This document shows, in pieces, positions 24,109-32,282 of a DNA stretch of 64,000 nucleotides; position 1 is the stretch's first letter; each line of letters begins with the position of its first letter. The notes under the pieces are model-generated. The model did not search any database. It worked only from the letters and a program-made list of their open reading frames with translations, and was not told the origin of the DNA. Source of the stretch: Thermoflexus sp040289485 (GTDB lineage Bacteria; Chloroflexota; Anaerolineae; Thermoflexales; Thermoflexaceae). Position numbers and translations under genes: made by a program. The DNA is taken from the NCBI RefSeq assembly GCF_040289485.1, contig NZ_PSLG01000005.1:1-64000 (forward strand), read 5' to 3'.

Positions 24109-25103
24109 CGGACTTCCCTCCCGTCGGAAACCGGCCGCGCCCCGCCCCCAGGCCCACTGGCCAGGGTCCGCTGCACCCCCGGGAGGGCCTGGATCCGCCG
24201 CAGGACCTCGGGGACGGCCTCCTCCGGGCACAGCAGGTGGACGTTGGGGCCGGCGTCCAGGGTGAAGGCCACCGGCAACCCCTCCTCGCGCCAGCGGCGG
24301 GCGGCCAGGAGCACGACCAGGGTGGCTGGCTCCCAGTAGAACAACGGCGGCCGCGAGGTCATCATCACTGCATGCAGCCAGATGGCCTCCAGTTCCGCCA
24401 CCTCCGCCAGGGTCTCGAAATCCCGCTCCCGGATGGCCTGATGGCAACGGGCCACCCGCTCCGGCGCCGTCGCCACCCGCAGGGCATGCAGGGGGCTGGT
24501 CGCCGCCCGCCGATGGCCCTCGCCGGATCCCACCGCCTTGTGACGCTCGGAGACCAGGGCGATCACATCCCAGAGGGCCCAGTGGTCCGGCGGGGCCACG
24601 CTGTAGGCATAACTGTCCTCGTGGCGCTCCCCCGTCACCCACTCTACAAAACCGGGGGGCACCGAGCGGCATGCCGAACCGGAGCCCAAACGGGCCAGGG
24701 CGGAGAGCGCCCGCTCGGGGAGCGTCAGCCCCAGGGCGGCGGTGGCCGCCACGGCCAGGGCGGCGAAGGCCGCCGCCGAAGAGGCCAGCCCTGCGCCCAT
24801 CGGGATGTCGGTGAAGGACGTGACCCGAGCCCGATCCCGACACCCCGCCATCGCCCGGACGTGATCCAGGAACCGGGAGACCCGCTCCCGGGCCGGCTCC
24901 GCCGCCGGCTGACCGTTGAGCCACAGTTCGTCCGGACCGGGCCCGTCCAGGAAAGCGACGGTGGTCGTGGTGCGCAGGGCCCCCAGGTTCATAGAGATCG
25001 AGGGGTTGGCCGGGATCCGCAGATCCTCGTCCCGGTTCCCCCAGTATTTCACGAAGGCGATGTTCGGATGGGCCACCGCCGTCGCCTGCCGGAGGTGCGC
25101 CAT
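24105..25103 (-). CDS. mvaD: Diphosphomevalonate (or phosphomevalonate) decarboxylase
   Basis: Makes isopentenyl (di)phosphate for isoprenoids by ATP-dependent decarboxylation. Seen: 332 residues of the GHMP-kinase superfamily. N-terminal P-N-I-A-F-V-K-Y-W-G-N-R-D-E, S-I-S-M-N-L-G, the phosphate loop P-M-G-A-G-L-A-S-S-A-A-A-F, G-S-G-S-A-C-R-S, and the catalytic Asp in T-L-D-A-G-P-N-V-H. Known: classical MvaD acts on mevalonate diphosphate, but a Roseiflexus (Chloroflexota) homologue acts on mevalonate monophosphate in an alternative pathway with isopentenyl phosphate kinase. Which reaction applies here is open. The ribosome site is weak. Coupled to rseP downstream; other mevalonate genes are not in the window. 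Confidence 0.9.
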   Translation of the reverse strand: MAHLRQATAVAHPNIAFVKYWGNRDEDLRIPANPSISMNLGALRTTTTVAFLDGPGPDELWLNGQPAAEPARERVSRFLDHVRAMAGCRDRARVTSFTDIPMGAGLASSAAAFAALAVAATAALGLTLPERALSALARLGSGSACRSVPPGFVEWVTGERHEDSYAYSVAPPDHWALWDVIALVSERHKAVGSGEGHRRAATSPLHALRVATAPERVARCHQAIRERDFETLAEVAELEAIWLHAVMMTSRPPLFYWEPATLVVLLAARRWREEGLPVAFTLDAGPNVHLLCPEEAVPEVLRRIQALPGVQRTLASGPGGGARPVSDGREVR

Positions 25104-25178
25104 CGGTCAAAGGCCGAACCCCCTTCGGATGCCGCTTCAGTCTAACACGGGCGTCGGCCCCCTTCAAACGGGGCGGTC

Positions 25179-26591
25179 TCACCAGAGGGGCACAGGGGGG
25201 AGCAGGAAGCGGGCGGCGAGGGGGAGGATGCCACAGGTCACCATGATGTCTTCATCGCCGAACCGCGTATCGCTCCACGCCGCGCACACCCGCCCTCCCG
25301 ACACATCCAGGCCCCAGTAATCGCCCGGGGCGGGGCTGACGGGCGGGACGCTCCGGTTCAGATCGAAGGACCGAGTGCTGACCCGGAAGGGCGGGCTCCA
25401 GGTGCGCCCGCCGTCCGGCGAGTAGGCATAGAAGGCATCGAAGAGCCGGTGGCGCGGATCCCGACGCTGGTCCAGCCAGAACAAGTGGACCCGGCCGGCG
25501 GCATCGGCCCGCACGATGGGATGAACGGCGTCCCCGGGGGCCGGGAACGGCATGCCCACCGCCCAGGTCCGCCCCCCGTCCTCACTGCGGGCGAAGGCCA
25601 CCTCCGTGCCCAGCGTCTCCAGGGCCGCCCCCTCGGTCCAGACCACATACAGCCGCATAGGATCCCGGGGGTCAGCGGCCGCGCTGGGCAGCGTGTATAA
25701 ACGCCAGCGATCCCCGGGCCGCACCGGGCTGGGAGGCTGGCGCACGGAGGCGACCACCTGGGGCGGGGAGAAGGAGCGCCCCCCGTCCGTGGAGCGCACC
25801 ACCTCAATGCGGCCCGGCGCGGTGGGCGACATCGGCGTCACGTAGAACAGATGGACCGTCCCATCGGCCCCCACCACCGGCATGGCCCCCTGGATCCCCT
25901 CCCCGGCCGCCGCCGTCACCGGGGAGGACCAGGTCAGACCGCCGTCGGCGGAGGCGATCAGCCAGAGGACCTCGGCGTGCATGGGGCGCCAGGCGATATA
26001 CAGCCGTCCCCGATACGGGCTGCCGGGATGATCGTCCAGGGCCAGCCACGGCTTATCATCGAGGATCGTCGATGGATCCGATATGGCAGCGACAGCGTCC
26101 CGCCAGGTCCGCCCGCCGTCGTCCGACCAGGTGAGGAACAGCCCGTGGTGACGATGGGCGGGCGTGCCCGCCCCCAGGGCCAGGACGTAAAACCGGCCCT
26201 CTCGGGCCGCGAGGACCACCGGATCGCTCTGTCGGGTGATGGTCGGGGGCAGCCCGGGGAAAGGGATCTGGACCGGCCAGGAGAGGCCGCCGTCAAAGGA
26301 GGCGTAGATCCAAACCTCGCGGGTGATGTCGTGGGTGCGCCGGAAATCCTTGGCCGCCACCACCAGGTTCAGGGGATCCCGGGGATGGATGGCCAGGCTG
26401 GGCTCCTGCTGGGCGAACCCGCTGCCGTCGGCGTTGGCCACGACGTTGGGGCCCCAGAGGGGAGGCGGCAGGGCAGCGGGATCCGCACCGGCTCCATAAA
26501 GGGAAAGCCCCCACCCCAGGGCCAGGAGGAGCCCCGCCGCCAGCCCCACGGCCCTGCCCCCACCGCCCGGCCTCCGCTGCTCCCGGTCCAT
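25179..26591 (-). CDS. Secreted BNR/Asp-box repeat protein, sialidase-like propeller
   Basis: Seen: 470 residues. The N-terminus is basic, then a hydrophobic signal-type stretch (V-G-L-A-A-G-L-L-L-A-L-G-W), then a mature beta-propeller. At least five Asp-boxes of form S-x-D-G-G-x-T/S-W are visible: S-F-D-G-G-L-S-W, S-D-D-G-G-R-T-W, S-A-D-G-G-L-T-W, S-E-D-G-G-R-T-W and S-P-D-G-G-R-T-W. The phrase E-P-S-L-A-I-H-P-R-D-P at the start is common in secreted exo-alpha-sialidase-like proteins of unknown activity. The arginine triad of true sialidases could not be placed, so enzymatic activity is doubtful. Monocistronic by position. Confidence 0.85.
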   Translation of the reverse strand: MDREQRRPGGGGRAVGLAAGLLLALGWGLSLYGAGADPAALPPPLWGPNVVANADGSGFAQQEPSLAIHPRDPLNLVVAAKDFRRTHDITREVWIYASFDGGLSWPVQIPFPGLPPTITRQSDPVVLAAREGRFYVLALGAGTPAHRHHGLFLTWSDDGGRTWRDAVAAISDPSTILDDKPWLALDDHPGSPYRGRLYIAWRPMHAEVLWLIASADGGLTWSSPVTAAAGEGIQGAMPVVGADGTVHLFYVTPMSPTAPGRIEVVRSTDGGRSFSPPQVVASVRQPPSPVRPGDRWRLYTLPSAAADPRDPMRLYVVWTEGAALETLGTEVAFARSEDGGRTWAVGMPFPAPGDAVHPIVRADAAGRVHLFWLDQRRDPRHRLFDAFYAYSPDGGRTWSPPFRVSTRSFDLNRSVPPVSPAPGDYWGLDVSGGRVCAAWSDTRFGDEDIMVTCGILPLAARFLLPPVPLW

Positions 26592-26788
26592 CCCAGCCTC
26601 CCCGCCAGCCCGGACGCGCCGGCGGCGTTTTCCGTGGGTAGAATAATAAGCGGCCCCTGAGGAATGCCGGGTGACACTGGAGATCTCCGCCGGGAGGCCG
26701 CGATGGGCTGGGATGTCCTACGAAGTTCAAGGAAGACGACGGCCCGGGCCGCGGACCTGCCGGCAGGGACGCCGCGCCGGAGAGGGGG

Positions 26789-27574
26789 ATGGGCCTTCCG
26801 ACCCTGGATCTTTCCCAACAGGAAGCCTGGCGCGCCGCTTATTCGCAGAAACGCCCGGGGTGGCGGCCGGCGGGGGAGGTCTTCAACGCCCTCCTGGAGC
26901 CCCGGCTCCACCCGACAGCCCGGGCCCTGGATGCCGGCTGCGGGCGGTTCGGGGTGCTGGGCCGCTTCCGGGATCAGGTGGGGCTGGCCGTCGGCGTCGA
27001 TGGCGACTTCCCCGCGCTGCGGGAGAACGCCCTCCTCCCGCTGCGGGTCCTGGCCCGGCTGGAGGCCCTTCCCTTTCCCGAAGGGGCCTTCGATCTGATC
27101 CTCTGCACATGGGTGGTCGAGCACCTCCCGGAGCCGCGGGCCGCCTTCCGGGAGCTCGCGCGGGCCCTCCGGCCTGGCGGCAGCCTGTTGATCCTCACCC
27201 CGAACGCGCGGCACCCGCTGGTGGCCCTGGGGCGCTGTCTGCCGGCCCGTCTGCGCCCGCTCCTGGTGGGCCGCCTCTACAGGCGCTCGCCCCGGGACAT
27301 CTTCCCCACCTTCTACCGCGCCAACACGCCCCGCGCCCTGCGCCGCATGCTTCAGGAGGCCGGCCTGATCTGCGAGGCCTGGGAGGCCGTCGAAGATCCC
27401 ACCTACCTGGCCTTCCACCCGTGGCTGTTCGCCCTCGCCGTCCTATGGGAACGCTGGACGGCCTGGAGGCCTCTTCAGGACTGGCGGATCCACCTCGTCT
27501 CCGCCTGGACCAAGCCCGCCGGTCGACGGCAGGGGGCAGCTTATTCGTCGAAGACCACCACGCTCTCCTCGTAA
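26789..27574 (+). CDS. Class I SAM-dependent methyltransferase
   Basis: Seen: 261 residues, Methyltransf_11 type. SAM-binding motif I is A-L-D-A-G-C-G-R-F-G (near residues 46-55), the acidic motif II G-V-D-G-D-F, and V-V-E-H-L-P-E-P marks motif IV. After residue 150 a segment typical of enzymes acting on lipid-linked or sugar substrates follows (Y-R-R-S-P-R-D-I-F-P-T-F-Y-R-A-N-T), and residues 205-225 are hydrophobic, suggesting membrane association. The 3' end overlaps the convergent gene by 34 bases, so the last residues (S-S-K-T-T-T-L-S-S) are unlikely to matter. Substrate unknown. The 197-base gap upstream holds only weak AT-rich boxes near 26641-26650. Confidence 0.82.
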   Translation: MGLPTLDLSQQEAWRAAYSQKRPGWRPAGEVFNALLEPRLHPTARALDAGCGRFGVLGRFRDQVGLAVGVDGDFPALRENALLPLRVLARLEALPFPEGAFDLILCTWVVEHLPEPRAAFRELARALRPGGSLLILTPNARHPLVALGRCLPARLRPLLVGRLYRRSPRDIFPTFYRANTPRALRRMLQEAGLICEAWEAVEDPTYLAFHPWLFALAVLWERWTAWRPLQDWRIHLVSAWTKPAGRRQGAAYSSKTTTLSS

Positions 27575-28386
27575 ACCCGGATCTCGCGGTTGGCCAGTTT
27601 GCGGCGGAACCATTCGGCCAGCCACCGGTTCTTCTCTTCCAGGGGCTCGGGGGCGGCCATCCGCTCCAGGGGGATGTTGATCCGCAACGCTCGGTAGGGG
27701 ATGATGTGGCGGGTGATGCCGGCAGGGAGGCGGACGCCGTTGCGGGCCAGTTCCATGATCTCAGCGGGCTCATAGCGGGGGAACACCACCACGGCAATGA
27801 CCGCCTCGTAATAGGGCAGGATCTGATCCAGATGGTCCGTGGCGGTGCGGTAAAACCGGAACCGGGTCTTGTAGAGATCCACCAAGGCGTTCAGCAGCGC
27901 CGTCCGCCGGTAGAGGTCCCCCTCCGCCCGGATCAGATAGATCTCCCCACGGGGGCAGGCCAGATAGGCCAGGGCCTGACGGCGGGCCAGTTCGGCGCGG
28001 GCGTGCAGACGCTCGGCGGGCTCCAGGGAGAGACCCTCCAGGCCCCGCAGGGCCTCGAAGAAGGCGGCGGCGTCCTCCCCACACACCACATGGGTCCACG
28101 CCTCCACCACCAGGCGGGGGTCTTCATAATCCACCACCTGGACGACCAGGTGGGGCAGGCCCAGCCGGCGGGCCGCCGCCACCCGGTTGGCCCCGTCCAG
28201 CACCACATAGCGGAGCTCATCGGGGATCGGGGTAACCACGGGAGGGTTCTTCAGGACCCCTTCCGTCCGCAGCCGCTCCGCCAGCGGCTCCGTCCGCATT
28301 CGGTCCGCCTGCTCGTGGGGGATCAGCGCCTCCACCGGCACAAAGCGGAGGACCGGCATGCGCTCCGCTATGGGAACCGAGCCCAT
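27541..28386 (-). CDS. ParB/sulfiredoxin-fold protein, SbnI/SerK-like
   Basis: Seen: 281 residues. The first 110 residues form a ParB-like nucleotide-binding core: L-I-P-H-E-Q-A-D-x-x-R, L-R-T-E-G-V-L-K-N-P-P-V-V, V-L-D-G-A-N-R-V-A-A-A-R-R-L-G and V-Q-V-V-D-Y. There is no helix-turn-helix DNA-binding domain as in chromosomal ParB. Known: this combination resembles Staphylococcus SbnI and archaeal SerK, free-serine kinases with a ParB/Srx fold; SbnI also senses heme. Inferred: a small-molecule kinase, perhaps for O-phosphoserine. The glutamate in P-H-E is a candidate catalytic residue. GTG at 28389 and ATG at 28359 are alternative starts. No cysteine or siderophore genes are adjacent. Confidence 0.7.
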   Translation of the reverse strand: MGSVPIAERMPVLRFVPVEALIPHEQADRMRTEPLAERLRTEGVLKNPPVVTPIPDELRYVVLDGANRVAAARRLGLPHLVVQVVDYEDPRLVVEAWTHVVCGEDAAAFFEALRGLEGLSLEPAERLHARAELARRQALAYLACPRGEIYLIRAEGDLYRRTALLNALVDLYKTRFRFYRTATDHLDQILPYYEAVIAVVVFPRYEPAEIMELARNGVRLPAGITRHIIPYRALRINIPLERMAAPEPLEEKNRWLAEWFRRKLANREIRVYEESVVVFDE

Positions 28387-28490
28387 CACCGTCCTGTCTC
28401 CCCATGGGGATCAAGACCGAACCTCTGGGGGTCACTTTGCTCCAGGACCCCGATTTTTTCCACTTTCGGCCGGATGGGGGCGCTGCCCGC

Positions 28491-28793
28491 CTACTCGTCC
28501 AGCACGCGATAAGAGGCCTCGATGACCTCCCCACGGACGGGGGGCTTCCCCCGCGGATCCGATGGGGCGCCGTCCAGGAGCAGGCGCAACGCCAGGAGCA
28601 AGACGATCAGGTCGTCCAAGGCGCCCAACCCAGGGATGGCCAGGTCCGGCATAAAATCGATGGGCGAGAGGATATAGAGGAAGGCCAGCAGGGACAAGGC
28701 CTTCAACCAACGGGGTGTGCGGGGGTCCCGCCACACCCGCCACAGCCGTCGCAGATCCCGCCATAACGACCTCAGCGTCCCTGCCCGATCCAT
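28491..28793 (-). CDS. YkvA-family (DUF1232) membrane protein
   Basis: Seen: 100 residues with the family core D-P-R-T-P-R-W-L-K-A-L, then Y-I-L-S-P-I-D-F-M-P-D-L-A-I-P-G-L-G-A-L-D-D-L-I-V. The two hydrophobic segments (about 32-48 and 58-72) flank the invariant S-P-I-D-x-x-P-D motif. The N-terminus is strongly basic. Known: widespread small membrane proteins of unknown function. It lies between a CBS protein gene and the SbnI-like gene, all on the minus strand with short gaps, which suggests co-transcription. Confidence 0.85.
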   Translation of the reverse strand: MDRAGTLRSLWRDLRRLWRVWRDPRTPRWLKALSLLAFLYILSPIDFMPDLAIPGLGALDDLIVLLLALRLLLDGAPSDPRGKPPVRGEVIEASYRVLDE

Positions 28794-28811
28794 CCCTCCG
28801 CCTCCGGGGGC

Positions 28812-29249
28812 TCACTCCTCGCCCGCCAACCGCACCACCATCTTGAAGATGTCCGACTCGGTGATGATCCCGACCACCCGGCTGTCCACCACCACCGGGA
28901 GGCCACCGATCTTGTGCTCCAGCATCAGGCGGGCCGCCTCATAGATAGGGGTGTCCGGCGTGACAGTGATGACCTTGCGGGTCATGATCTTGTCCACCGT
29001 GAGGCGGGCTAGCAGGTAGTTCAGTTCGAAGATGCTGAGAGAGGTGGCGTCCGAAGGTGAGGCCTCCCGGATGTCCCCCAAGGTGACGATGCCCACCAAT
29101 CGTCCCTCCTCGTCGACCACCGGGAGGCGGCGGATGCGCTTTTCTTTCATGATCTGATGGGCCTCCGGCAGGGTGGTCTTCGGGGAGATGGTGATCGGGT
29201 TGGGGGTCATCCAGTCCCGCACTTTATACTGCTTGAGGACGTTGGGCAT
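28812..29249 (-). CDS. Two-CBS-domain protein
   Basis: Seen: 145 residues from the ATG at 29249, with a strong AGGAGGTCTCC site. The Bateman pair covers nearly all of it: CBS1 M-T-P-N-P-I-T-I-S-P ... R-R-L-P-V-V-D-E-E-G-R-L-V-G-I-V-T, and CBS2 M-T-R-K-V-I-T-V-T-P ... G-G-L-P-V-V-V-D-S-R-V-V-G-I-I-T-E-S-D. Known: such stand-alone modules bind adenosine nucleotides or SAM and act as energy or metabolite sensors on partner proteins. No partner is identifiable here. TATACT on the minus strand at 29289-29284 may be its -10 box. Confidence 0.9.
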   Translation of the reverse strand: MPNVLKQYKVRDWMTPNPITISPKTTLPEAHQIMKEKRIRRLPVVDEEGRLVGIVTLGDIREASPSDATSLSIFELNYLLARLTVDKIMTRKVITVTPDTPIYEAARLMLEHKIGGLPVVVDSRVVGIITESDIFKMVVRLAGEE

Positions 29250-29307
29250 GGAGACCTCCTGGGCACGGGATGGATCCGGTTTCAGTATAACACAGGGCGC
29301 GGGGGCC

Positions 29308-30033
29308 CTACCCCGCGTCCGGGCGCCGGGTGACGTCAGCCGGGGAAGGATGGTAGTGCCCCTCCACCCAGACCTCCCCGTGGGCGCCGATCTCCTTTTT
29401 CCAGACGGGGACGATCTCCTTGAGGCGGTCGATCCCATAGCGGGCGGCCTCGAAGATCCCCTCGTGGCGGTGGCTGGAGGAGACCGCCACGGCCACCGTC
29501 ACCTCCCCGACGACCATACGGCCCAGACGCTGGACCAGGGCGATCCCCTGGACGAGGGGCCAGCGGGCGCGGATCTCGGCCAGGATCTGGCGCATCTTCG
29601 CCTCAGCCATGGGCGCGTAGGCCTCATACTCCAGGGCCTGCACCTGCCGGGCTCCATCCTCCCCCCGCACCACCCCGGTGAACATGGCCACCGCCCCCGT
29701 GCGCGGGGTGCTCACCGCCCGCACCAGGGCGTCCAGGTCGATGGGCTCGGTGGTCAGCGCCACGATCTCCGGGCGCGAGGGGTTTCCCTCCCCGCCGCTG
29801 ACCGGCGGGAACAGGGCGACTTCATCCCCGGGCCGCAGGGCGTCATGGGGGAAAGCGAACTCGTGGTTGACCGCCACGACGGCGGAGGCCAGATAGGGAT
29901 GGAGGGCCGGGTAGGCTTCGGCCACCGCCTGCAGGAGGTCCGCCACTGAGGCGCCCTCCGGAACATGCACGGAGATCGCCTCGCGGCCGATCCGGTCCTT
30001 CAGGGTCGCGAACAGCCGGACCTGCACCTCCAT
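29308..30033 (-). CDS. MoaD-MoaE fusion, molybdopterin synthase
   Basis: Inserts the dithiolene sulfurs into cyclic pyranopterin phosphate to make molybdopterin. Seen: 241 residues. Residues 1-81 are MoaD (ubiquitin-like: V-R-L-F-A-T-L-K-D, ending F-P-P-V-S-G-G). Residues about 88-241 are MoaE (T-G-A-V-A-M-F-T-G-V-V-R, S-S-S-H-R-H-E-G-I-F-E-A, W-K-K-E-I-G). Known: MoaD needs a free C-terminal Gly-Gly to be thiocarboxylated; in the fused M. tuberculosis MoaX, cleavage after that Gly pair is required. Inferred: processing at Gly81 here too. It follows moaC by 13 bases, and the product would serve enzymes such as the AOR at the window start. Confidence 0.93.
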   Translation of the reverse strand: MEVQVRLFATLKDRIGREAISVHVPEGASVADLLQAVAEAYPALHPYLASAVVAVNHEFAFPHDALRPGDEVALFPPVSGGEGNPSRPEIVALTTEPIDLDALVRAVSTPRTGAVAMFTGVVRGEDGARQVQALEYEAYAPMAEAKMRQILAEIRARWPLVQGIALVQRLGRMVVGEVTVAVAVSSSHRHEGIFEAARYGIDRLKEIVPVWKKEIGAHGEVWVEGHYHPSPADVTRRPDAG

Positions 30034-30046
30034 CGGAACCCTCCCA

Positions 30047-30532
30047 TCATTCCAGGACGAGGTCGCCGCTTTTGCCCCCGCGCTTTTCGACCAGCCGGAT
30101 GTTGGTCAGGCGCATCCGCTGATCCAAGGCCTTGGCCATATCGTAGAGGGTGAGGGCTGCCACGCTGACCGCCGTCAGCGCCTCCATCTCCACCCCGGTC
30201 CGGGCCACGGTCTCCACCCGGGCGGTGATCTCCACCCAGGGCATCGGGTGGGTAGGGTCTGGGTCCCGCACGGCAAAGTCGACCTGCACGTGGGTGAGGG
30301 GCAAGGGATGGCACAGGGGGATCAGTTCGGCGGTGCGCTTGGCGGCCATGATGCCGGCGATGCGGGCCGCCGCCAGTGCATCCCCCTTGGGCAGGGTCCC
30401 CTCCCGGAGGGCCGCCATGGTCTCCGGGGCCATCCAGACCTCGCCCCGCGCGATGGCCACCCGTCGGGTCTCCGGCTTCTCCCCCACATCCACCATCCGC
30501 GCCCGGCCCTGCTCGTCCAGATGGGTCAGCAT
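30047..30532 (-). CDS. moaC: Cyclic pyranopterin monophosphate synthase
   Basis: Second step of molybdenum/tungsten cofactor synthesis, converting the MoaA product to cPMP. Seen: 161 residues, the usual length, opening with L-D-E-Q-G-R-A-R-M-V-D-V-G. Active-site stretches are K-G-D-A-L-A-A-A-R-I-A-G-I-M-A-A-K, L-I-P-L-C-H-P-L-P-L, G-V-E-M-E-A-L-T-A-V and the C-terminal K-R-G-G-K-S-G. GGGAGGTCCCG precedes the ATG. It lies 13 bases upstream of the moaD-moaE fusion and 20 bases after the Fe-alcohol dehydrogenase. moaA and mogA/moeA are not in the window. Confidence 0.96.
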   Translation of the reverse strand: MLTHLDEQGRARMVDVGEKPETRRVAIARGEVWMAPETMAALREGTLPKGDALAAARIAGIMAAKRTAELIPLCHPLPLTHVQVDFAVRDPDPTHPMPWVEITARVETVARTGVEMEALTAVSVAALTLYDMAKALDQRMRLTNIRLVEKRGGKSGDLVLE

Positions 30533-30552
30533 CGGGACCTCCCGGGGAGGCC

Positions 30553-31719
30553 TCAGAAGTCCACCGGCCTCCCCTCAAAGGCGTACATGAACAGATGCGC
30601 CACCTCCTCACGGGTCGGCGCCCGCGGGTTGGTCAGGGTGCATGGATCCTCTAGGGCATATTCCACCAGCGTCGGGAGATCGGCCTCGAAATCGTCCCGG
30701 GGGATCTCGCAGGCGGCGATGGTCTGGGGCTGCTCCAATCGGTCCAGCAAGTCCAGGACGGCCCGAGCGAGCCGGAAGGCCGCCTCAGTGCCGTCCGGTG
30801 CCTCCAGCCCGATGGCCCGGGCGAGGTCGGCATAACGCCCCGCCGCCGACCGCGCGTTGAACTCGATCACGTAGGGAAGGAAGAGGCCGACGGCACGGCC
30901 GTGGGGGAGATCGAAGCGGGCCCCCAGGGCGTGGCCCAGGCTGTGGGCCAGGCCGACCAGAACGTCCCCAATTCCCACGCCGGCCATGGTGGCAGCCAAG
31001 TGCATCTGGGCCCGGGCCTCCGGATCCTCAGCGCCGTGCTGGTAGGCCCGGGGCAGATAGGTGAAGATCGTGCGGGCTGCCTGCAGGCACAGCGCGTCGC
31101 TGAAGGGGTTGTGCCATGTGCTGACATAGCCTTCCACGGCGTGCGAGAGGGCGTCCATCCCGGTGTCGGCGGTCAGCCGCGGGGGCAACTGCAGCACCAC
31201 CGAGGGGTCCACGATGGCGATGTCGGGCAGGTTCTCCCGCGATCCGACCGCCAGTTTGCGGCGTGCCCGAGGATCCGTGAGGACGATGGCCCAGGTGGCC
31301 TCCGAGCCGGTGCCGCTGGTGGTGGGGACGGCGATCAGCCGGGCCCGCCGCCGCAGGCCGAGGGGCTCCATCGGGCTGATCCCCAAGGGGTCCAGGTCTG
31401 GACGCTCGAAGAGGACCCAGATGGCCTTGGCGGCGTCGATGACCGAACCGCCCCCCACCGCCACGATCCAGTCCGGTTGGAAGGCCCGGATCTCATCGGC
31501 CCCGGCGCGGACCTGGTCAATGGTGGGGTTGGGCGTGATGGCGTCGAACACATCGATCTCGAAGCCGGCCCGCCGGAGCCGCTCCTCCACCGGGCGGACC
31601 AAGCCCAGCCCCCGCACCTGGGCATCGGTGACGATGAACGCCCGCCGCCCCTCCAGGCGCTCCAGATAGGCGAGGGCCTCTTCGCCGAACACGATCTCCG
31701 GGGTCTTGAAGAACCACAT
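30553..31719 (-). CDS. Iron-containing alcohol dehydrogenase (group III)
   Basis: NAD(P)-linked interconversion of alcohols and aldehydes. Seen: 388 residues from the ATG at 31719, which has GGAG nine bases upstream; an ATG two codons earlier is too close. The nucleotide loop G-G-G-S-V-I-D-A-A-K and the family tract T-T-S-G-T-G-S-E-A-T are clear. Metal ligands are expected in M-D-A-L-S-H-A-V-E-G-Y, A-H-S-L-G-H-A-L-G and L-P-H-G. Located directly upstream of moaC and moaDE on the same strand. An aldehyde-forming dehydrogenase in a Moco operon would fit an AOR-based alcohol/acid pathway, but this link is inference. Substrate unknown. Confidence 0.92.
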   Translation of the reverse strand: MWFFKTPEIVFGEEALAYLERLEGRRAFIVTDAQVRGLGLVRPVEERLRRAGFEIDVFDAITPNPTIDQVRAGADEIRAFQPDWIVAVGGGSVIDAAKAIWVLFERPDLDPLGISPMEPLGLRRRARLIAVPTTSGTGSEATWAIVLTDPRARRKLAVGSRENLPDIAIVDPSVVLQLPPRLTADTGMDALSHAVEGYVSTWHNPFSDALCLQAARTIFTYLPRAYQHGAEDPEARAQMHLAATMAGVGIGDVLVGLAHSLGHALGARFDLPHGRAVGLFLPYVIEFNARSAAGRYADLARAIGLEAPDGTEAAFRLARAVLDLLDRLEQPQTIAACEIPRDDFEADLPTLVEYALEDPCTLTNPRAPTREEVAHLFMYAFEGRPVDF

Positions 31720-31788
31720 GGGCATCGGCTCCAGACGCAGGATTTGAGCCCGGGGCCCCAGGTCGAGGGCCGCCTCCTTCCACCCCGT

Positions 31789-32199
31789 TCAGGCGATGAA
31801 CTCCGTGGGCACGCGGGTGCAACAGAGGACCAGTTCCTTGGCCGCGCGCACGTTCCGCATGATGTTGACCATGTTCCCTTTCAACTTGATCCGCCCGGTC
31901 ACCAGAGCCTGGATGGGGTCCAGTTTCCCTTGGATGACCTGCTTCCAGACCGAGTAGGGCGCCGACATGCGGTAGGCGGGGTTCTTGACCGACTCGTCGG
32001 TCACCTCGAAGGCCTCGCGGCAACGCCCGTGCCAGAGGTCCATATACAGCACCACCGGCCGGGCCAGGGGGCCCTCGGGCTCCACCACGAAGTAGAAATC
32101 ACCCTCCCAGTTCTTCGCCGCCTCGGCGTAGCTGGGACTCCGGTTGACCTCCTCCATCAGCGCCTTGATCCAGGCATCGGACGGGAAGGGAAAGCCCAT
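31789..32199 (-). CDS. SCP2 sterol-binding-like domain protein
   Basis: Seen: 136 residues from an ATG with GGAGGCCGCC in front. The pattern (K-N-W-E-G-D-F-Y-F-V-V-E-P-E strand pair, then Y-M-D-L-W-H-G-R-C, then W-K-Q-V-I-Q-G-K-L-D-P-I-Q-A-L-V-T-G-R-I-K-L-K-G-N) matches SCP2-like lipid-binding domains, whose hallmark is the late G-K-x-x-x-x-x-A-x-x-x-G-x-(I/L)-x-x-x-G-x segment. Known: such domains bind fatty acyl or sterol-like lipids, and in bacteria often stand alone with unknown role. Follows EF-G2, separated by a GC hairpin, and precedes the Fe-ADH. No signal peptide, so cytoplasmic. Confidence 0.8.
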   Translation of the reverse strand: MGFPFPSDAWIKALMEEVNRSPSYAEAAKNWEGDFYFVVEPEGPLARPVVLYMDLWHGRCREAFEVTDESVKNPAYRMSAPYSVWKQVIQGKLDPIQALVTGRIKLKGNMVNIMRNVRAAKELVLCCTRVPTEFIA

Positions 32200-32218
32200 G
32201 GCGGCCTCCTCAGCCTTT

Positions 32219-32239
32219 GGGGAGGGGATGCCCCTCCCC
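32219..32239 (-). terminator. Strong GC hairpin between EF-G2 and the SCP2-like gene
   Basis: GGGGAGGGG-ATG-CCCCTCCCC is a perfect 9-bp stem with a three-base loop. On the minus strand it follows EF-G2 by about 43 bases, and no T-run follows it. It may be a weak terminator, an mRNA 3' stabiliser or a pausing site. Confidence 0.5.
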
Positions 32240-32282
32240 TGCGGATACCCTCGGTCGTCCGACAGGGGCGGGCCGTCGGACC

